Assembly (NCBI RefSeq): GCF_003710255.1
Contig: NZ_RHIB01000003.1
Coordinates: 310,001 to 374,000 of the forward strand
Direction of reading: 5' to 3'
Origin: Alteribacter keqinensis
Lineage (GTDB): Bacteria; Bacillota; Bacilli; Bacillales; Salisediminibacteriaceae
Length of the DNA: 64,000 nucleotides
Under the pieces are notes generated by a model. It saw nothing but the letters and a program-made list of their open reading frames with translations. It was not told the origin of the DNA and made no database searches. This document shows, piece after piece, positions 25,092-33,451 of the stretch. The number at the start of each line of letters is the position of its first letter. Within the stretch, counting starts at the first letter, position 1. The position numbers and the translations under genes were made by a program.

Positions 25092-26533
25092 ATATTCCGG
25101 TGATTGTCTCCTTGTTCGGGTTTTTAGTGCTTATTTTTGCGATTGGCTTCTGGTCGTCCAGGAACGTAAACCGGAAAGGAAGCGGTTTTTTACAGGAGTA
25201 CTTCCTCGGCAGCCGGGAGCTCGGCGGCTTTATTCTCGCCATGACGATGATTGCCACATACGGAAGTGCCTCGAGCTTTATCGGGGGACCGGGTGTTGCC
25301 TACACCCAGGGCCTCGGTTGGGTGCTCCTTGCCATGGCCCAGGTGGCAACGGGCTATTTCGTCCTTATGGTGCTGGGGAAAAAGTTCGCGATTATCGCGA
25401 GGAAGTACAATGCTCTTACGCTTGTTGATTTTTTAAGGAGCCGTTACAACAGCAAGTGGGTTGCGCTGTTTTCCGCGTTCAGCATTATTATTTTCCTGTT
25501 TTCCGCTATGGCGGCTCAGTGGGTAGGAGGAGCGAGGCTCATTGAGTCACTGACGGGTCTTACATATACATCGGCTCTGTTTATTTTTGCCGTGGCCGTG
25601 CTTGCCTACGTGATCATCGGCGGGTTCCGCGCCGTTGTGATTACCGACACGGTTCAGGGTGTGGTGATGTTTTTCGGAACGCTTATCATTCTGATAGGCA
25701 CGATTATTGCGGGGGGCGGGGTTGCAAACATCATGAGCGATCTGATGGCGGAAAACCCGAACCTGGTGACGCCGTTCGGACATGACGGAAGCCTGACACC
25801 TGCCTATGTGTCGTCATTTTGGATTCTTGTGGGCGTTGGGGTTGTGGCGCTGCCTCAGGTGACCGTTAGGGCCATGAGCTATAAAAACAGCCAGGCGATG
25901 CACCGGGCGCTCATTATCGGTACTGTTGTGGTCGGGTTTATCATGCTCGGGATGCATTTAATCGGCGTGTTTGCCCGCCCGATTCTGCCGGGTGTGGAAG
26001 TACCGGACCAGGTGATGCCGATGATCGCCATGGAAGTCCTGCCGGCGTGGCTTGCGGGGATTGTCCTTGCGGCGCCCCTGGCTGCAATCATGAGCACGGT
26101 GGATTCCCTGCTTCTCCTGGTGAGTTCGGCAGTCGTAAAAGATGTGTACATTAACTACGTGAAGCCTGATGCGTCGATTGAGCGGGTGAAGAAAGTGAGC
26201 TTCGGGGTGACGGCGGTCCTCGGTGTCGCGGTGTTTGCCCTGGCTCTGAGTCCGCCGGATCTGTTGATTTGGTTAAATCTGTTCGCTTTCGGCGGATTGG
26301 AAGCGGCATTTATCTGGCCGGTTATTTTCGGTCTTTACTGGAACCGGGCCAATAAGTACGGGGCGCTCTGGTCCATGGTGGCAGGCGTGTTCTCGTACGT
26401 GATCATTCATCAGTTTTACCCGGATCCGTTCGGCATGCACTCGGTCGTGCTGCCGGTTGTCCTGTCGTTTGTTGTGTTTGTGGCGGCTACTCTTGTCACT
26501 CAGCCAAAACATAATCTTGAGGCCCGCGCGTAA
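25088..26533 (+). CDS. panF: Sodium/pantothenate symporter
   Basis: 481 residues, about 13 hydrophobic segments, sodium:solute symporter family. Family motifs include GSRELGGFILAMTMIATYGSASSF-type TM2 sequence, IGGFRAVVITDTVQG, and PLAAIMSTVDSLLLLVSS with sodium-site serines. PanF takes up pantothenate, the precursor of coenzyme A. The adjacent YhdT-like subunit makes the pantothenate assignment firm relative to other SSS permeases such as proline or solute transporters. It overlaps yhdT by four bases and is followed by a small membrane protein gene. Confidence 0.9.
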   Translation: MNIPVIVSLFGFLVLIFAIGFWSSRNVNRKGSGFLQEYFLGSRELGGFILAMTMIATYGSASSFIGGPGVAYTQGLGWVLLAMAQVATGYFVLMVLGKKFAIIARKYNALTLVDFLRSRYNSKWVALFSAFSIIIFLFSAMAAQWVGGARLIESLTGLTYTSALFIFAVAVLAYVIIGGFRAVVITDTVQGVVMFFGTLIILIGTIIAGGGVANIMSDLMAENPNLVTPFGHDGSLTPAYVSSFWILVGVGVVALPQVTVRAMSYKNSQAMHRALIIGTVVVGFIMLGMHLIGVFARPILPGVEVPDQVMPMIAMEVLPAWLAGIVLAAPLAAIMSTVDSLLLLVSSAVVKDVYINYVKPDASIERVKKVSFGVTAVLGVAVFALALSPPDLLIWLNLFAFGGLEAAFIWPVIFGLYWNRANKYGALWSMVAGVFSYVIIHQFYPDPFGMHSVVLPVVLSFVVFVAATLVTQPKHNLEARA

Positions 26534-26546
26534 GGAGGAGAAACAA

Positions 26547-26849
26547 GTGGAACGATTGATCGTGAAGTCAGCTCTATACGGATTTTTTCTCACACTCGCC
26601 ATGGCGATCCTGTTTGTGGATTACAGGGTGGCGGAAGGGCCGGCTGTGACATATGTGCCGGTTTATGATTACGTGATGACCGTGCTCCGCTACAGCATCG
26701 TCGGCAGCTTTATCGGTGCCGTAGTGGGATGGCGGATGTACCGGATGCGGGTAAAAAAAGAAGGGAAAACGTATTATTTGGAGGTTTTTGCTGCTGTTTT
26801 CATTCTTGCCATGGCCGCCGGGCTCGTGTTTTCGCTGCTGGGGATTTAA
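26547..26849 (+). CDS. Small membrane protein in the panF operon
   Basis: 100 residues from GTG 26547, preceded by AAGGAGG. Three hydrophobic segments at about residues 8-25, 43-63 and 80-98, with a basic loop (RMYRMRVKKEGK) between the last two. No family recognised. The 13-base gap after panF suggests co-transcription. A longer upstream frame from 26457 overlaps panF and is not used. Confidence 0.7.
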   Translation: MERLIVKSALYGFFLTLAMAILFVDYRVAEGPAVTYVPVYDYVMTVLRYSIVGSFIGAVVGWRMYRMRVKKEGKTYYLEVFAAVFILAMAAGLVFSLLGI

Positions 26850-26933
26850 GTGTGGGAGTGGTTGTTTTGTTTGCTGGGGCGTTTTTCATCGCCCGTCAGC
26901 GGTAGGAAATCGTCTAAACGAAAGAAACCGGCT

Positions 26934-27011
26934 GTGAAGTGTGAAAAGCGGTGCTCTAACCGTAAAATAGGCGGAGCTAAGTGTAAAATAGCCCGAGCTA
27001 TGTGTAAAAAA
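26934..27011. repeat. Degenerate tandem repeat, 21-bp period
   Basis: GTGTGAAAAG, CCGTAAAATAG, GTGTAAAATAG and GTGTAAAAAAA cores occur at a 21-base period, separated by GCGGAGCTA- or CCCGAGCTA-like linkers. Related to the array at 8207-8330. The open frame across it is not credible as a gene. Confidence 0.7.
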
Positions 27012-27022
27012 ACGCAAAATGA

Positions 27023-27058
27023 AGCCGCCGGGAGGAGTCGATCCCGGCGGCGTTTGTT
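27023..27058 (+). terminator. GC-rich terminator of the panF operon
   Basis: GCCGCCGGG pairs with CCCGGCGGC, followed by GTTTGTTT. Confidence 0.7.
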
Positions 27059-27118
27059 TATATCGGGGTTAATTGTGGGAGTTAGGTTCTTTTTATATGA
27101 CTTATCTGTTTTAAGGTA

Positions 27119-27766
27119 TCATTTTCGCAGTGTAAAAGCTTTCAGGATTGTCTTTAAAGCAGATTCTGTCTCCGAATGACGGCTTACTTTACCCCAAAAG
27201 GGAAAGTCTTCCGGTTTAACAGCCAGCTTCGCGAGAGGTTCAACGGGGGATTCGGAGATCCACTCGTTTCGAATACCGCCCTGTTTGAATGGCTCTTTCG
27301 GGAAAAAGTAAATCGTTCCGTCCGTCCAGTGGACATTCCGGTTGACGGAAAAATAGTAGTAACGCTTTACTCCTTTTTTCGTGGGCGCGGTCAGGCAGAG
27401 GTTTCGGATCGAGCCGGAGTACCCTTCTTTTTTGACCACAGCAAAAAACAAGGACCAGTTTCCGTCCGAGGCGGCGAAAACAGCTTTCACCGGTTTCCCG
27501 TTAAAAAGAGTGCTGTCTTTTGGTTCGAAACAATCAATCGACGGGTTGTTGGAGCCGTGGACGAGGATGTTTTTTGTTTCGATGATGTAATTGAGGAACA
27601 GGGATACCGGGTAGTTGCTTTCATATGGGATGAAAGCACCGTTCCCTTTGGTGATCCAGTCGTTGTAAATGGCTTCAAATTCGCTTTTCGCTTCGCTGGA
27701 CAGGTCCAGCTCTGGGGCTTTTAATAAGCGGCTTTTATTAAGGGCAAAGGTTTTAATTAGGTTCAT
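27119..27766 (-). CDS. Hypothetical protein with an HGSN motif (possible ADP-ribosyltransferase-like fold)
   Basis: 215 residues, soluble. I do not recognise the family with certainty. Residues ~60-75 read TKNILVHGSNNPSIDCFEP, reminiscent of the LYHGS-type strand-1 motif of small ADP-ribosyltransferase-like families, followed by KAVFAASDGNWSLFFAVV. Towards the C-terminus are RYYYFSVNRNVHWTDGTIYFFP and a short basic tail. ATG 27766 follows AGGAG. The gene is alone on its strand. The enzymatic suggestion rests on one motif. Confidence 0.65.
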   Translation of the reverse strand: MNLIKTFALNKSRLLKAPELDLSSEAKSEFEAIYNDWITKGNGAFIPYESNYPVSLFLNYIIETKNILVHGSNNPSIDCFEPKDSTLFNGKPVKAVFAASDGNWSLFFAVVKKEGYSGSIRNLCLTAPTKKGVKRYYYFSVNRNVHWTDGTIYFFPKEPFKQGGIRNEWISESPVEPLAKLAVKPEDFPFWGKVSRHSETESALKTILKAFTLRK

Positions 27767-27846
27767 CTTTTTCTCCTGATTCTTTATTATTGCTACTAAT
27801 GACTATTCCACATGGGGCGGCGTTTTTCCTTTCACAGCGTCAGGAT

Positions 27847-27866
27847 ATGGATATTTATGTTAAATT
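27847..27866 (+). promoter_or_regulatory. Shared promoter-like motif, copy 1
   Basis: ATGGATATTTATGTTAAATT, 42 bases before the DinB start. It contains an extended -10-like TATGTTAAATT. Six copies in the window all point into a gene. Confidence 0.6.
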
Positions 27867-27907
27867 GAAGGGGGAATGAGCTGAGATTTAATATAGGGAG
27901 TGTACAG

Positions 27908-28375
27908 ATGACGGACTGCACAAGTGCTTTGAATCAAATCCGTATTGCCATTTCAACCACGCTTAAGATCGTGGAAAAGCTGGAAGAGGAGGATCTGCAA
28001 AAGAAGCCGACCTCAACTAAACATTCTGTAGGCGAACTGCTGGAACATCTGGCCTCTGTTTGTGAAGCAGACCTGCTTATTTCAAACGGAGCAGCAAAAG
28101 AGGAGATGAGCCGCTACTACTCGACTGTATGCTGTAAAACGATCGAAGAGCTGAATAGTACTTTAAAAAAGAACTACCGGCTGCTTGAGGAACGGTACAC
28201 GGCGTATACGGAGGAGGAGCTTCGAGAAGAAGCCACTTCTTATTGGGGTGTCACCTATTCGCGTTATGAGTGGCTGTTGGAGATTCTGGCTCACGTGTAT
28301 CATCACAGGGGTCAGCTGCATGCGATTCTTGTCCATTGCTGTAACAGGGATCCGAAAGTGTTCATGTTTGAGTAA
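27908..28375 (+). CDS. DinB family protein
   Basis: 155 residues. Helix-bundle DinB pattern: HSVGELLEHLASVCEADLL near residues 38-56 and ILAHVYHHRGQLHAILVH near the end, giving the expected metal-binding histidines. A putative metal-dependent thiol transferase of unknown substrate. The gene has its own promoter-like motif at 27847. The ribosome site is weak (GGGAG). Confidence 0.85.
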   Translation: MTDCTSALNQIRIAISTTLKIVEKLEEEDLQKKPTSTKHSVGELLEHLASVCEADLLISNGAAKEEMSRYYSTVCCKTIEELNSTLKKNYRLLEERYTAYTEEELREEATSYWGVTYSRYEWLLEILAHVYHHRGQLHAILVHCCNRDPKVFMFE

Positions 28376-28397
28376 AAAAGGAAGGGAAGGCGGTAAA

Positions 28398-28778
28398 ATG
28401 GCTCTGATTCGGGTTGGGACGACGTATATTATGTGGATGTTTCTGCAAAGTGGTATGTGGAGAAGCTGGGGGCCGAGCTGAAGTATAAGGATGAGAGCAA
28501 AGCCATCCTTGATTTGGCCGCACAAAGCACGTTTCTCGTTAAGGCTCGGGAAGGTGAAAGTGCTATTTTTAAGGACATTTCAGGAGAAGAGCATTTTTCC
28601 ATGACAGGTGGATGGGCTGGAAGCTTTAAAGAGGCTTCACAGGGAGTTTGCGGAGAAACAAATCACGGTTGGTGAAATTGAAGAAAGAGGGCATGCGGGC
28701 AGGAACTTTGTTTTTTCTGATCCGGACGGTAATACTTTTGATGTGTGGAGTAAGTTGAGTCCGCACTTTAAAAAGTAA
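28398..28778 (+). pseudogene. VOC (glyoxalase-like) protein broken by two frameshifts
   Basis: Reading starts at ATG 28398 (MALIRVGTTY), shifts frame within ~30 bases to give VDVSAKWYVEKLGAELKYKDE and KAILDLAAQSTFLVKA, and shifts again near 28605 to give VDGLEALKRLHREFAEKQ and GRNFVFSDPDGNTFDVWS, ending at TAA 28776. Joined, these make a normal ~125-residue VOC domain including the terminal DPDGNxFDVW motif. No single frame covers it, so the gene is inactive unless the sequence has errors. Intact VOC relatives lie at 36646, 37488 and 37844. Confidence 0.8.
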
Positions 28779-28812
28779 GGCGCAGAGAACCACTTCTCTA
28801 CGCCTTGTTTTT
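28777..28812. terminator. Bidirectional terminator
   Basis: AAGGCGCAGAGAA pairs with TTCTCTACGCCTT, followed by T7, between the VOC remnant and the convergent gene. Confidence 0.85.
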
Positions 28813-29229
28813 TTGCGGTGGCTGCTCTAATTCTCGTACTTTGTCATAGGATGAAAGCAGTTCCTCAGGAACCAGGGTGCGTCCTCTTTCCCAGGCATTT
28901 CCGTCAATTTTAGCCCGGAGCACTTCCTGCTCCTTATCTTCGCCGTACATCAGAATTCTGAGATCATAGAACTTATGCTTAAAGTCCAGATGATAGCCGA
29001 TCTGATGATACAGAGTGATTCTGACCAGGTCCTCTTCGGACACTTTTGCCGCGCGGGTCATTTTCGCATGGTAGCCGTTCATCTGAAGGTAGTTAAACTT
29101 GATCGTATCCGTGGATTTGTTATAGCTCATCGGTGTTTCAAGATCGTTGTTGCTTTCGAAATTGATCAATAGTTCATGTTTGTCCAGTGTATCCTTAATG
29201 ATTTCCTCAATATGCCATATGTAAAGCAT
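28798..29229 (-). CDS. Hypothetical zincin-like protein with HQIGYH motif
   Basis: 143 residues from ATG 29229 (GAGGTG upstream; GTG 29241 is the alternative). No firm family. The centre reads RITLYHQIGYHLDFKHKFYDL, the place and spacing of an HExxH metallopeptidase helix, but with Gln in place of the catalytic Glu. A later acidic stretch with NAWERGRTLVPEEL resembles the part that follows in small zincins. It could be an inactive metallopeptidase relative or coincidence. Monocistronic, with a strong terminator. Confidence 0.65.
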   Translation of the reverse strand: MLYIWHIEEIIKDTLDKHELLINFESNNDLETPMSYNKSTDTIKFNYLQMNGYHAKMTRAAKVSEEDLVRITLYHQIGYHLDFKHKFYDLRILMYGEDKEQEVLRAKIDGNAWERGRTLVPEELLSSYDKVRELEQPPQKNKA

Positions 29230-29382
29230 GTGCTGTTTCACCTCACGTTCATGTGTCCCCTATCATAAAGCAATCGGGCGGTTTTTAAAACAGGGTAGGG
29301 GAATATTTATGGGTTATCAGTGTTATTCATCTTTGCTTCTGGTTTAAAATAGGGAACTCCGACATATGAGTTCCCCTGAAAT

Positions 29383-30792
29383 CTACTGTTTTTTTACCCG
29401 TTCAAGGTTTGCGATGGCATCTTTATTGTCCGGGTCCAGTGCAATTGCTTTTGAGAAATAACCGGCAGCTGCGTTGTTGCTGCCTTTAGCTTCATACATT
29501 TCCCCGACGCTGTCGTGGAGGTTGGAAGACTCGGGATAAAGGTCTATGGACAGCAGTAAAAGTCCGAGGGCTTCATCCACCTTCCCTGCTTCGAATAACT
29601 CGTAGGCGGCATAATTCAATTCCCCTTCGATGAGGAGAAAGCCGTCAAACTTGTTTTCCTTCATTTGCCCGTATTTTTCAAACGCTTCTTTTTGTCCGGA
29701 TTGAACAAAGAGACCGGCTAAATGGCGGGCAAGGGAGTTTTTGATTCGCTGGACGGGCTCACCGAAAATAACGTCGAGGATGGTGTTCCAGATGACTTTC
29801 GTTCCAATGTAATCGGCGTTTGTCATTAGAACGACAGCGATCCCATCGTCGGGCAGAAGGACGAGGTTGCTTCGGTAACCTGTATCAAGTCCGCCATGTG
29901 AAGCTACTCTTCTGCCTTTATACTCACCTAAAAACCAGGCGAGACCGTTTTCTGATGTTTCTTTTCCCCACGGGGTCCCGCTGTGAGGCTCAAAAAGCCT
30001 GGCAAATGAGTCGTGCTTCAGCAGTCCGCTGTCGTTGTTTAAGACGGCCTGTGCGTAGGAACACATATCAACGACATTGGAGCAAAGAGTAGAGCTCGGA
30101 CCGTGTGCACGGTGGTAAGGATAGATCTTACTTACTCTGGGGCCGTAATACCCGTCTGTGTTTAGAACATGAGGTGTTGTGAGGAGCTCCGGATCGAACT
30201 CGGTCTTAAGGAAACTGCTTTTTGTCATGTTTACCTTCTCAAGAATTTCTCTCTTCATATACGTCTCAAAGGGGGTGGCTGAAACCTTTTGAATCACATC
30301 CCCGAGTATCTCGTAGGCAATGTTGCTGTAAGCGGATCCGCTTCCGGGGTCCCACAGCAGTTCTTTATTGTACAGCCCTTTCACATAGCGCTCAAGGGCT
30401 TCATCGTCATACTCGGGATTTGCCCAGTCAAAGCTTTCTTCATCGGGCATGCCTGATACATGACTCAGGAGCTGCCTGATTGTGATCTTGAGGTAACGGG
30501 GGTCTTTCATCGTAAAATAAGGCAGGTGGTCCTTCACATAATCCTCCAGCCCGAGTTTCCCGTCCTGTACGAGCTGCATCATCCCCAGAGCCACAAATGT
30601 CTTGGACACAGAGGCCATATGAAAGAGGGAATGTTCTGTAACCGGGTCCTTCGTTTCGGTGTTTTTTACACCAAACCCCTTTGTGAAAATGACTTTTTTA
30701 TCCGCTATAACCCCGACAGCTAAGCCGGGGACTGGTTTTCGGGAAACGAAATCTTCAAGCAAACGTGTTAATTCTCCGGTAATTTGGCTCAT
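29383..30792 (-). CDS. Serine beta-lactamase-like hydrolase with C-terminal TPR-like repeats
   Basis: 469 residues from ATG 30792 (GGGAGG five bases upstream; the frame extends further without support). Class C beta-lactamase/PBP4* fold: SVSK catalytic SxxK, YSN (YSNIAYEILG) and a late HGG (RVASHGGLDTGYRSN). Residues ~380-469 form TPR-like helix pairs (AAYELFEAGKVDEALGLLLLSIDLYPESSNLHDSVGEMY, broken here as FSKAIALDPDNKDA). No signal peptide is seen, so it probably acts in the cytoplasm as an esterase or peptidase. The TPR tail occurs in several such proteins. Substrate unknown. Confidence 0.88.
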   Translation of the reverse strand: MSQITGELTRLLEDFVSRKPVPGLAVGVIADKKVIFTKGFGVKNTETKDPVTEHSLFHMASVSKTFVALGMMQLVQDGKLGLEDYVKDHLPYFTMKDPRYLKITIRQLLSHVSGMPDEESFDWANPEYDDEALERYVKGLYNKELLWDPGSGSAYSNIAYEILGDVIQKVSATPFETYMKREILEKVNMTKSSFLKTEFDPELLTTPHVLNTDGYYGPRVSKIYPYHRAHGPSSTLCSNVVDMCSYAQAVLNNDSGLLKHDSFARLFEPHSGTPWGKETSENGLAWFLGEYKGRRVASHGGLDTGYRSNLVLLPDDGIAVVLMTNADYIGTKVIWNTILDVIFGEPVQRIKNSLARHLAGLFVQSGQKEAFEKYGQMKENKFDGFLLIEGELNYAAYELFEAGKVDEALGLLLLSIDLYPESSNLHDSVGEMYEAKGSNNAAAGYFSKAIALDPDNKDAIANLERVKKQ

Positions 30793-31030
30793 CCTATCCT
30801 CCCAGGTTTTATCCCTTCCCAGTGGTGGCAGTGATCCGTTGAAGGACCCTGCATGGCACGATAAAAGATCTTCATAATGGGAAAAGGGCATACGAATCCC
30901 TTGTTCAAAAAACAAGGCTGTCCACTTTTACTCAATAACCATTACAAAGTCACCATTGGATGAGGACCTCCTTCCAATATCTCTCAATAAACAATACTGG
31001 TTTGTCTCTGCAATTGCAAGAATAGTTTGA

Positions 31031-31795
31031 CTATAAAAATGAAAACAACGCACGAACCCTGTCCCGGAAAAACAGATAGTGATGCTCTCCGCCCTCAATC
31101 ACTTTGGCTTCTGCGAAAGGGAGTTTCTTTTTCACCAGTTCATAGATTGCTTGATTTGAGACTGAGAAGGCTTCGCTCATTTCTGTGCCGTCACCGGCTT
31201 CTTTCGTTCCCCAGTCCATGTAAAATGTGTCGACCGCCGATAGATCGCTTTCTTTCAGGAGTGCTTCAAGCTCCTCCTGGTTTGGATAAAAGGCGGAGGA
31301 GAAGAGGACGATGTTTTTGAACACGTGAGGATACCGGCACGCGGCGAAGACCGTGATCAGGCCGCCCAGTGAAATGCCGGCCATGGCAGTCCTGTTTTTT
31401 AACGTGCGGTAGTGCCGGTCCATAAAAGGCTTTACTTCATGGACGATATAGTTCAAATATGCTTCGCCTTTGCCGCCAAAGGGAGGGGCGTCCCCTAAAA
31501 AGCGCCGGCTGTATTTTCCGTTGAGCCACGGGCAGAACTCATCGGTCCGCTCTTCAGGATTCTGTTCAATCGCTGCGACGATAACGTCCCGGGGATGGTT
31601 GGTTAAATAAGCTTCGAGATTAAGAGAGACGCCGCCAATGGCATCCTCGTCCCGGAACACATTGTGCCCGTCGTGGATGTAAAGAACCGGGTAGCGTTTG
31701 CCGCGGTTTTCCTTGTAATCCTTTGGCAGCCAGACCCTGATCTGCCTCGGTTCATGAAAGAAGGAGCTTGCGATTAAATGGTTTTCCAGCATCAT
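31031..31795 (-). CDS. Alpha/beta-hydrolase, esterase D/YbbA type
   Basis: 254 residues. Putative esterase family: RYPVLYIHDGHNVF (oxyanion side), AMAGISLGGLITVFAA nucleophile elbow (GxSxGG), VDTFYMDWGTKE with an acid, and GGEHHYLFFRDR with the catalytic His. Relatives hydrolyse S-formylglutathione, siderophore esters or acyl groups. ATG 31795 follows AGGAGG. It is 10 bases downstream of the HAD gene on the same strand, so it is part of a three-gene unit with the HAD phosphatase and methyltransferase. Confidence 0.85.
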   Translation of the reverse strand: MMLENHLIASSFFHEPRQIRVWLPKDYKENRGKRYPVLYIHDGHNVFRDEDAIGGVSLNLEAYLTNHPRDVIVAAIEQNPEERTDEFCPWLNGKYSRRFLGDAPPFGGKGEAYLNYIVHEVKPFMDRHYRTLKNRTAMAGISLGGLITVFAACRYPHVFKNIVLFSSAFYPNQEELEALLKESDLSAVDTFYMDWGTKEAGDGTEMSEAFSVSNQAIYELVKKKLPFAEAKVIEGGEHHYLFFRDRVRALFSFL

Positions 31796-31804
31796 TTTTT
31801 CCTC

Positions 31805-32482
31805 CTAAACAGGCTTGCCTGCTTTTGCCGGCAGACCTGCCTCGAGGGTTTGTCTTAACTGATTCACGCTGTGGACGATCAGAGAAGGATTGGAATCGCT
31901 CAGTTCTTTCTCCGAACCATATCCGTATGTAACCGCAATGGAATCAATTCCTGCCTGATTCGCGCCGATAATGTCGTGCTTCCTGTCCCCGATCATAATG
32001 AAGTTATCACGGGTATGGCCGGTGTACGTTTCCATAATGAAGGTGATGATGTCCGCTTTTGAGGATCTTGTTCCATCAAGATGACTGCCGACAATGTGGT
32101 CAAAATACCGATCGATCTCAAAGTATGCCAGTATCGCTTCGGCAAAGACAGTGGGCTTTGAGGTTGCTGCTACTAAAGTAAAGCCGTTGTTCTGCAGGGA
32201 CGTTAACAGGGCGCGGATACCGGGGTACAGCTCATTTTCGAACATCCCTTTTACTTTAAACCGCTCTCTGTAAAAGCCGATGGCTCTTTGGGTTTGAGCG
32301 TCATCAAAAGCGTATTTCCCGGCAAAAGAGACGTGGAGCGGCGGGCCGATGAAATCGTCCAGTTTATCAGTGTCAGGTTCATGAATGTCCATTTTAGCAA
32401 GGGCATATTGAACAGACTTGGTAATGCCTTCCTTCGGGTCGGATAGCGTTCCGTCTAAATCAAACAGGATCACGTTGTGCAT
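31805..32482 (-). CDS. HAD-family phosphatase, phosphoglycolate phosphatase-like
   Basis: 225 residues. HAD motifs are complete: VILFDLDGTLSD (nucleophile Asp), VAATSKP (motif II Thr/Ser), a Lys near SSKADI, and MIGDRKHDIIGA (motif IV). The helical cap after motif I makes it the C1 cap type (Gph/PpaX/YsfE-like). It probably dephosphorylates a small phosphorylated metabolite or nucleotide. ATG 32482 follows AAAGGAG. It lies between the esterase and the methyltransferase genes. Confidence 0.88.
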   Translation of the reverse strand: MHNVILFDLDGTLSDPKEGITKSVQYALAKMDIHEPDTDKLDDFIGPPLHVSFAGKYAFDDAQTQRAIGFYRERFKVKGMFENELYPGIRALLTSLQNNGFTLVAATSKPTVFAEAILAYFEIDRYFDHIVGSHLDGTRSSKADIITFIMETYTGHTRDNFIMIGDRKHDIIGANQAGIDSIAVTYGYGSEKELSDSNPSLIVHSVNQLRQTLEAGLPAKAGKPV

Positions 32483-32505
32483 GTCTGGCTCCTTTCCAAT
32501 ACAAC

Positions 32506-33213
32506 TTACTTCTTTATAGCCTTCACAATCAGAAAGTGAGGGTTCGTCATCAATTTTTCATACCGGGCCGGGTCCCGCTTCTGGAAATCCGGGACCGGCT
32601 GTGGCTCCTTGATCTCGTCTAAGGCAAAGTACGTGAGGGTATCGTTCATGATGTCAGTAAGGGGCCTGCGGTAAAAAGGGACGGTAAACTTGCCCCGGTC
32701 TGTTTTCCACTCATCGTGAAGCAACTCGTGGAAGAAGTAATCCTCGCCGGGGGAGAGCTTGAGGTCCATAAAGGGGTGGTGGACGGAAAAGAGAAGTCCG
32801 CCTCCGGGCTTAAGGACTCTGTGAAACTCCTTGAATACGTTTTGCCAGTCGCTGATGTAATGAAGAACAAGGGAGCTTACGATAAGGTCGAAGCTGCTGT
32901 TTTCAAAAGGAAGGGGCTCTTCCAGGTCCAGCTGGTGAACCACGGCGTCACCGCCCGCTCTTCGTCTTGCGGCGGCGACCATTTCAGGGCTGAGGTCTGA
33001 AGCGGTGACCACAGCCCCGCGGAGGGCCAGTTCCTTTGTGTACCATCCTGCCGCACAGCCCGCGTCAAAGACGGCTTTACCTTCAAGAGACGGAGGGAAG
33101 AGGGCGGTCATTGCCGGTCTTTCATAGTGGGTGTTGTACAGGCTTTTCTGATCCACATGATGTTCGTAATGGTGTGCGAGCTCGTTGTAGACGTTTTTTA
33201 CACGGTCGTTCAT
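32506..33213 (-). CDS. Class I SAM-dependent methyltransferase
   Basis: 235 residues. Motif I is AVFDAGCAAGWYTKELA, with the acidic loop VTASDLSPEMV, motif DLIVSSLVLHYI and the post-motif LKPGGGLLFSVHHP, all typical of Methyltransf_11 small-molecule enzymes. Substrate unknown. ATG 33213 follows GAGGGGG. It is the first gene of the minus-strand unit that continues with the HAD phosphatase and esterase. Confidence 0.88.
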   Translation of the reverse strand: MNDRVKNVYNELAHHYEHHVDQKSLYNTHYERPAMTALFPPSLEGKAVFDAGCAAGWYTKELALRGAVVTASDLSPEMVAAARRRAGGDAVVHQLDLEEPLPFENSSFDLIVSSLVLHYISDWQNVFKEFHRVLKPGGGLLFSVHHPFMDLKLSPGEDYFFHELLHDEWKTDRGKFTVPFYRRPLTDIMNDTLTYFALDEIKEPQPVPDFQKRDPARYEKLMTNPHFLIVKAIKK

Positions 33214-33341
33214 GGCGGGCCCCCTCTTGGATATTTGGTTTTATTAGCTTATCACGGGACGAGGGGTGAATGAACGGGTAGGGTTAAAAAAACTGGTGTA
33301 TTCTCCCAAAATGTGGGTTGGATTGTGGTATTTTGATAGCT

Positions 33342-33450
33342 GGTGCCTGTCACTCCCCGAACGTTGTCGAATTCATAGGTCTATTATCTATTTGTGAATT
33401 GTAGGAGAAAGACCTGTGGTTTCGACAGAATCCGGGTGGTGACAGGCACC
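33342..33450. repeat. Family A repeat R1, complete
   Basis: Two ~40-bp arms in inverted orientation (GGTGCCTGTCACTCCCC and GGGTGGTGACAGGCACC at the ends, each with an inner TAGGTC or GACCT part) around ~28 bases. It lies 1 base after the stop codon of the minus-strand gene at 33452. Confidence 0.9.
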
Positions 33451-33451
33451 A

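Noticed and set aside
26850-27179. A 109-codon frame covering the 21-bp repeat array
   Set aside because: It is a Lys/Cys/Arg-rich translation of a non-coding repeat and of antisense to the HGSN gene; no ribosome site.
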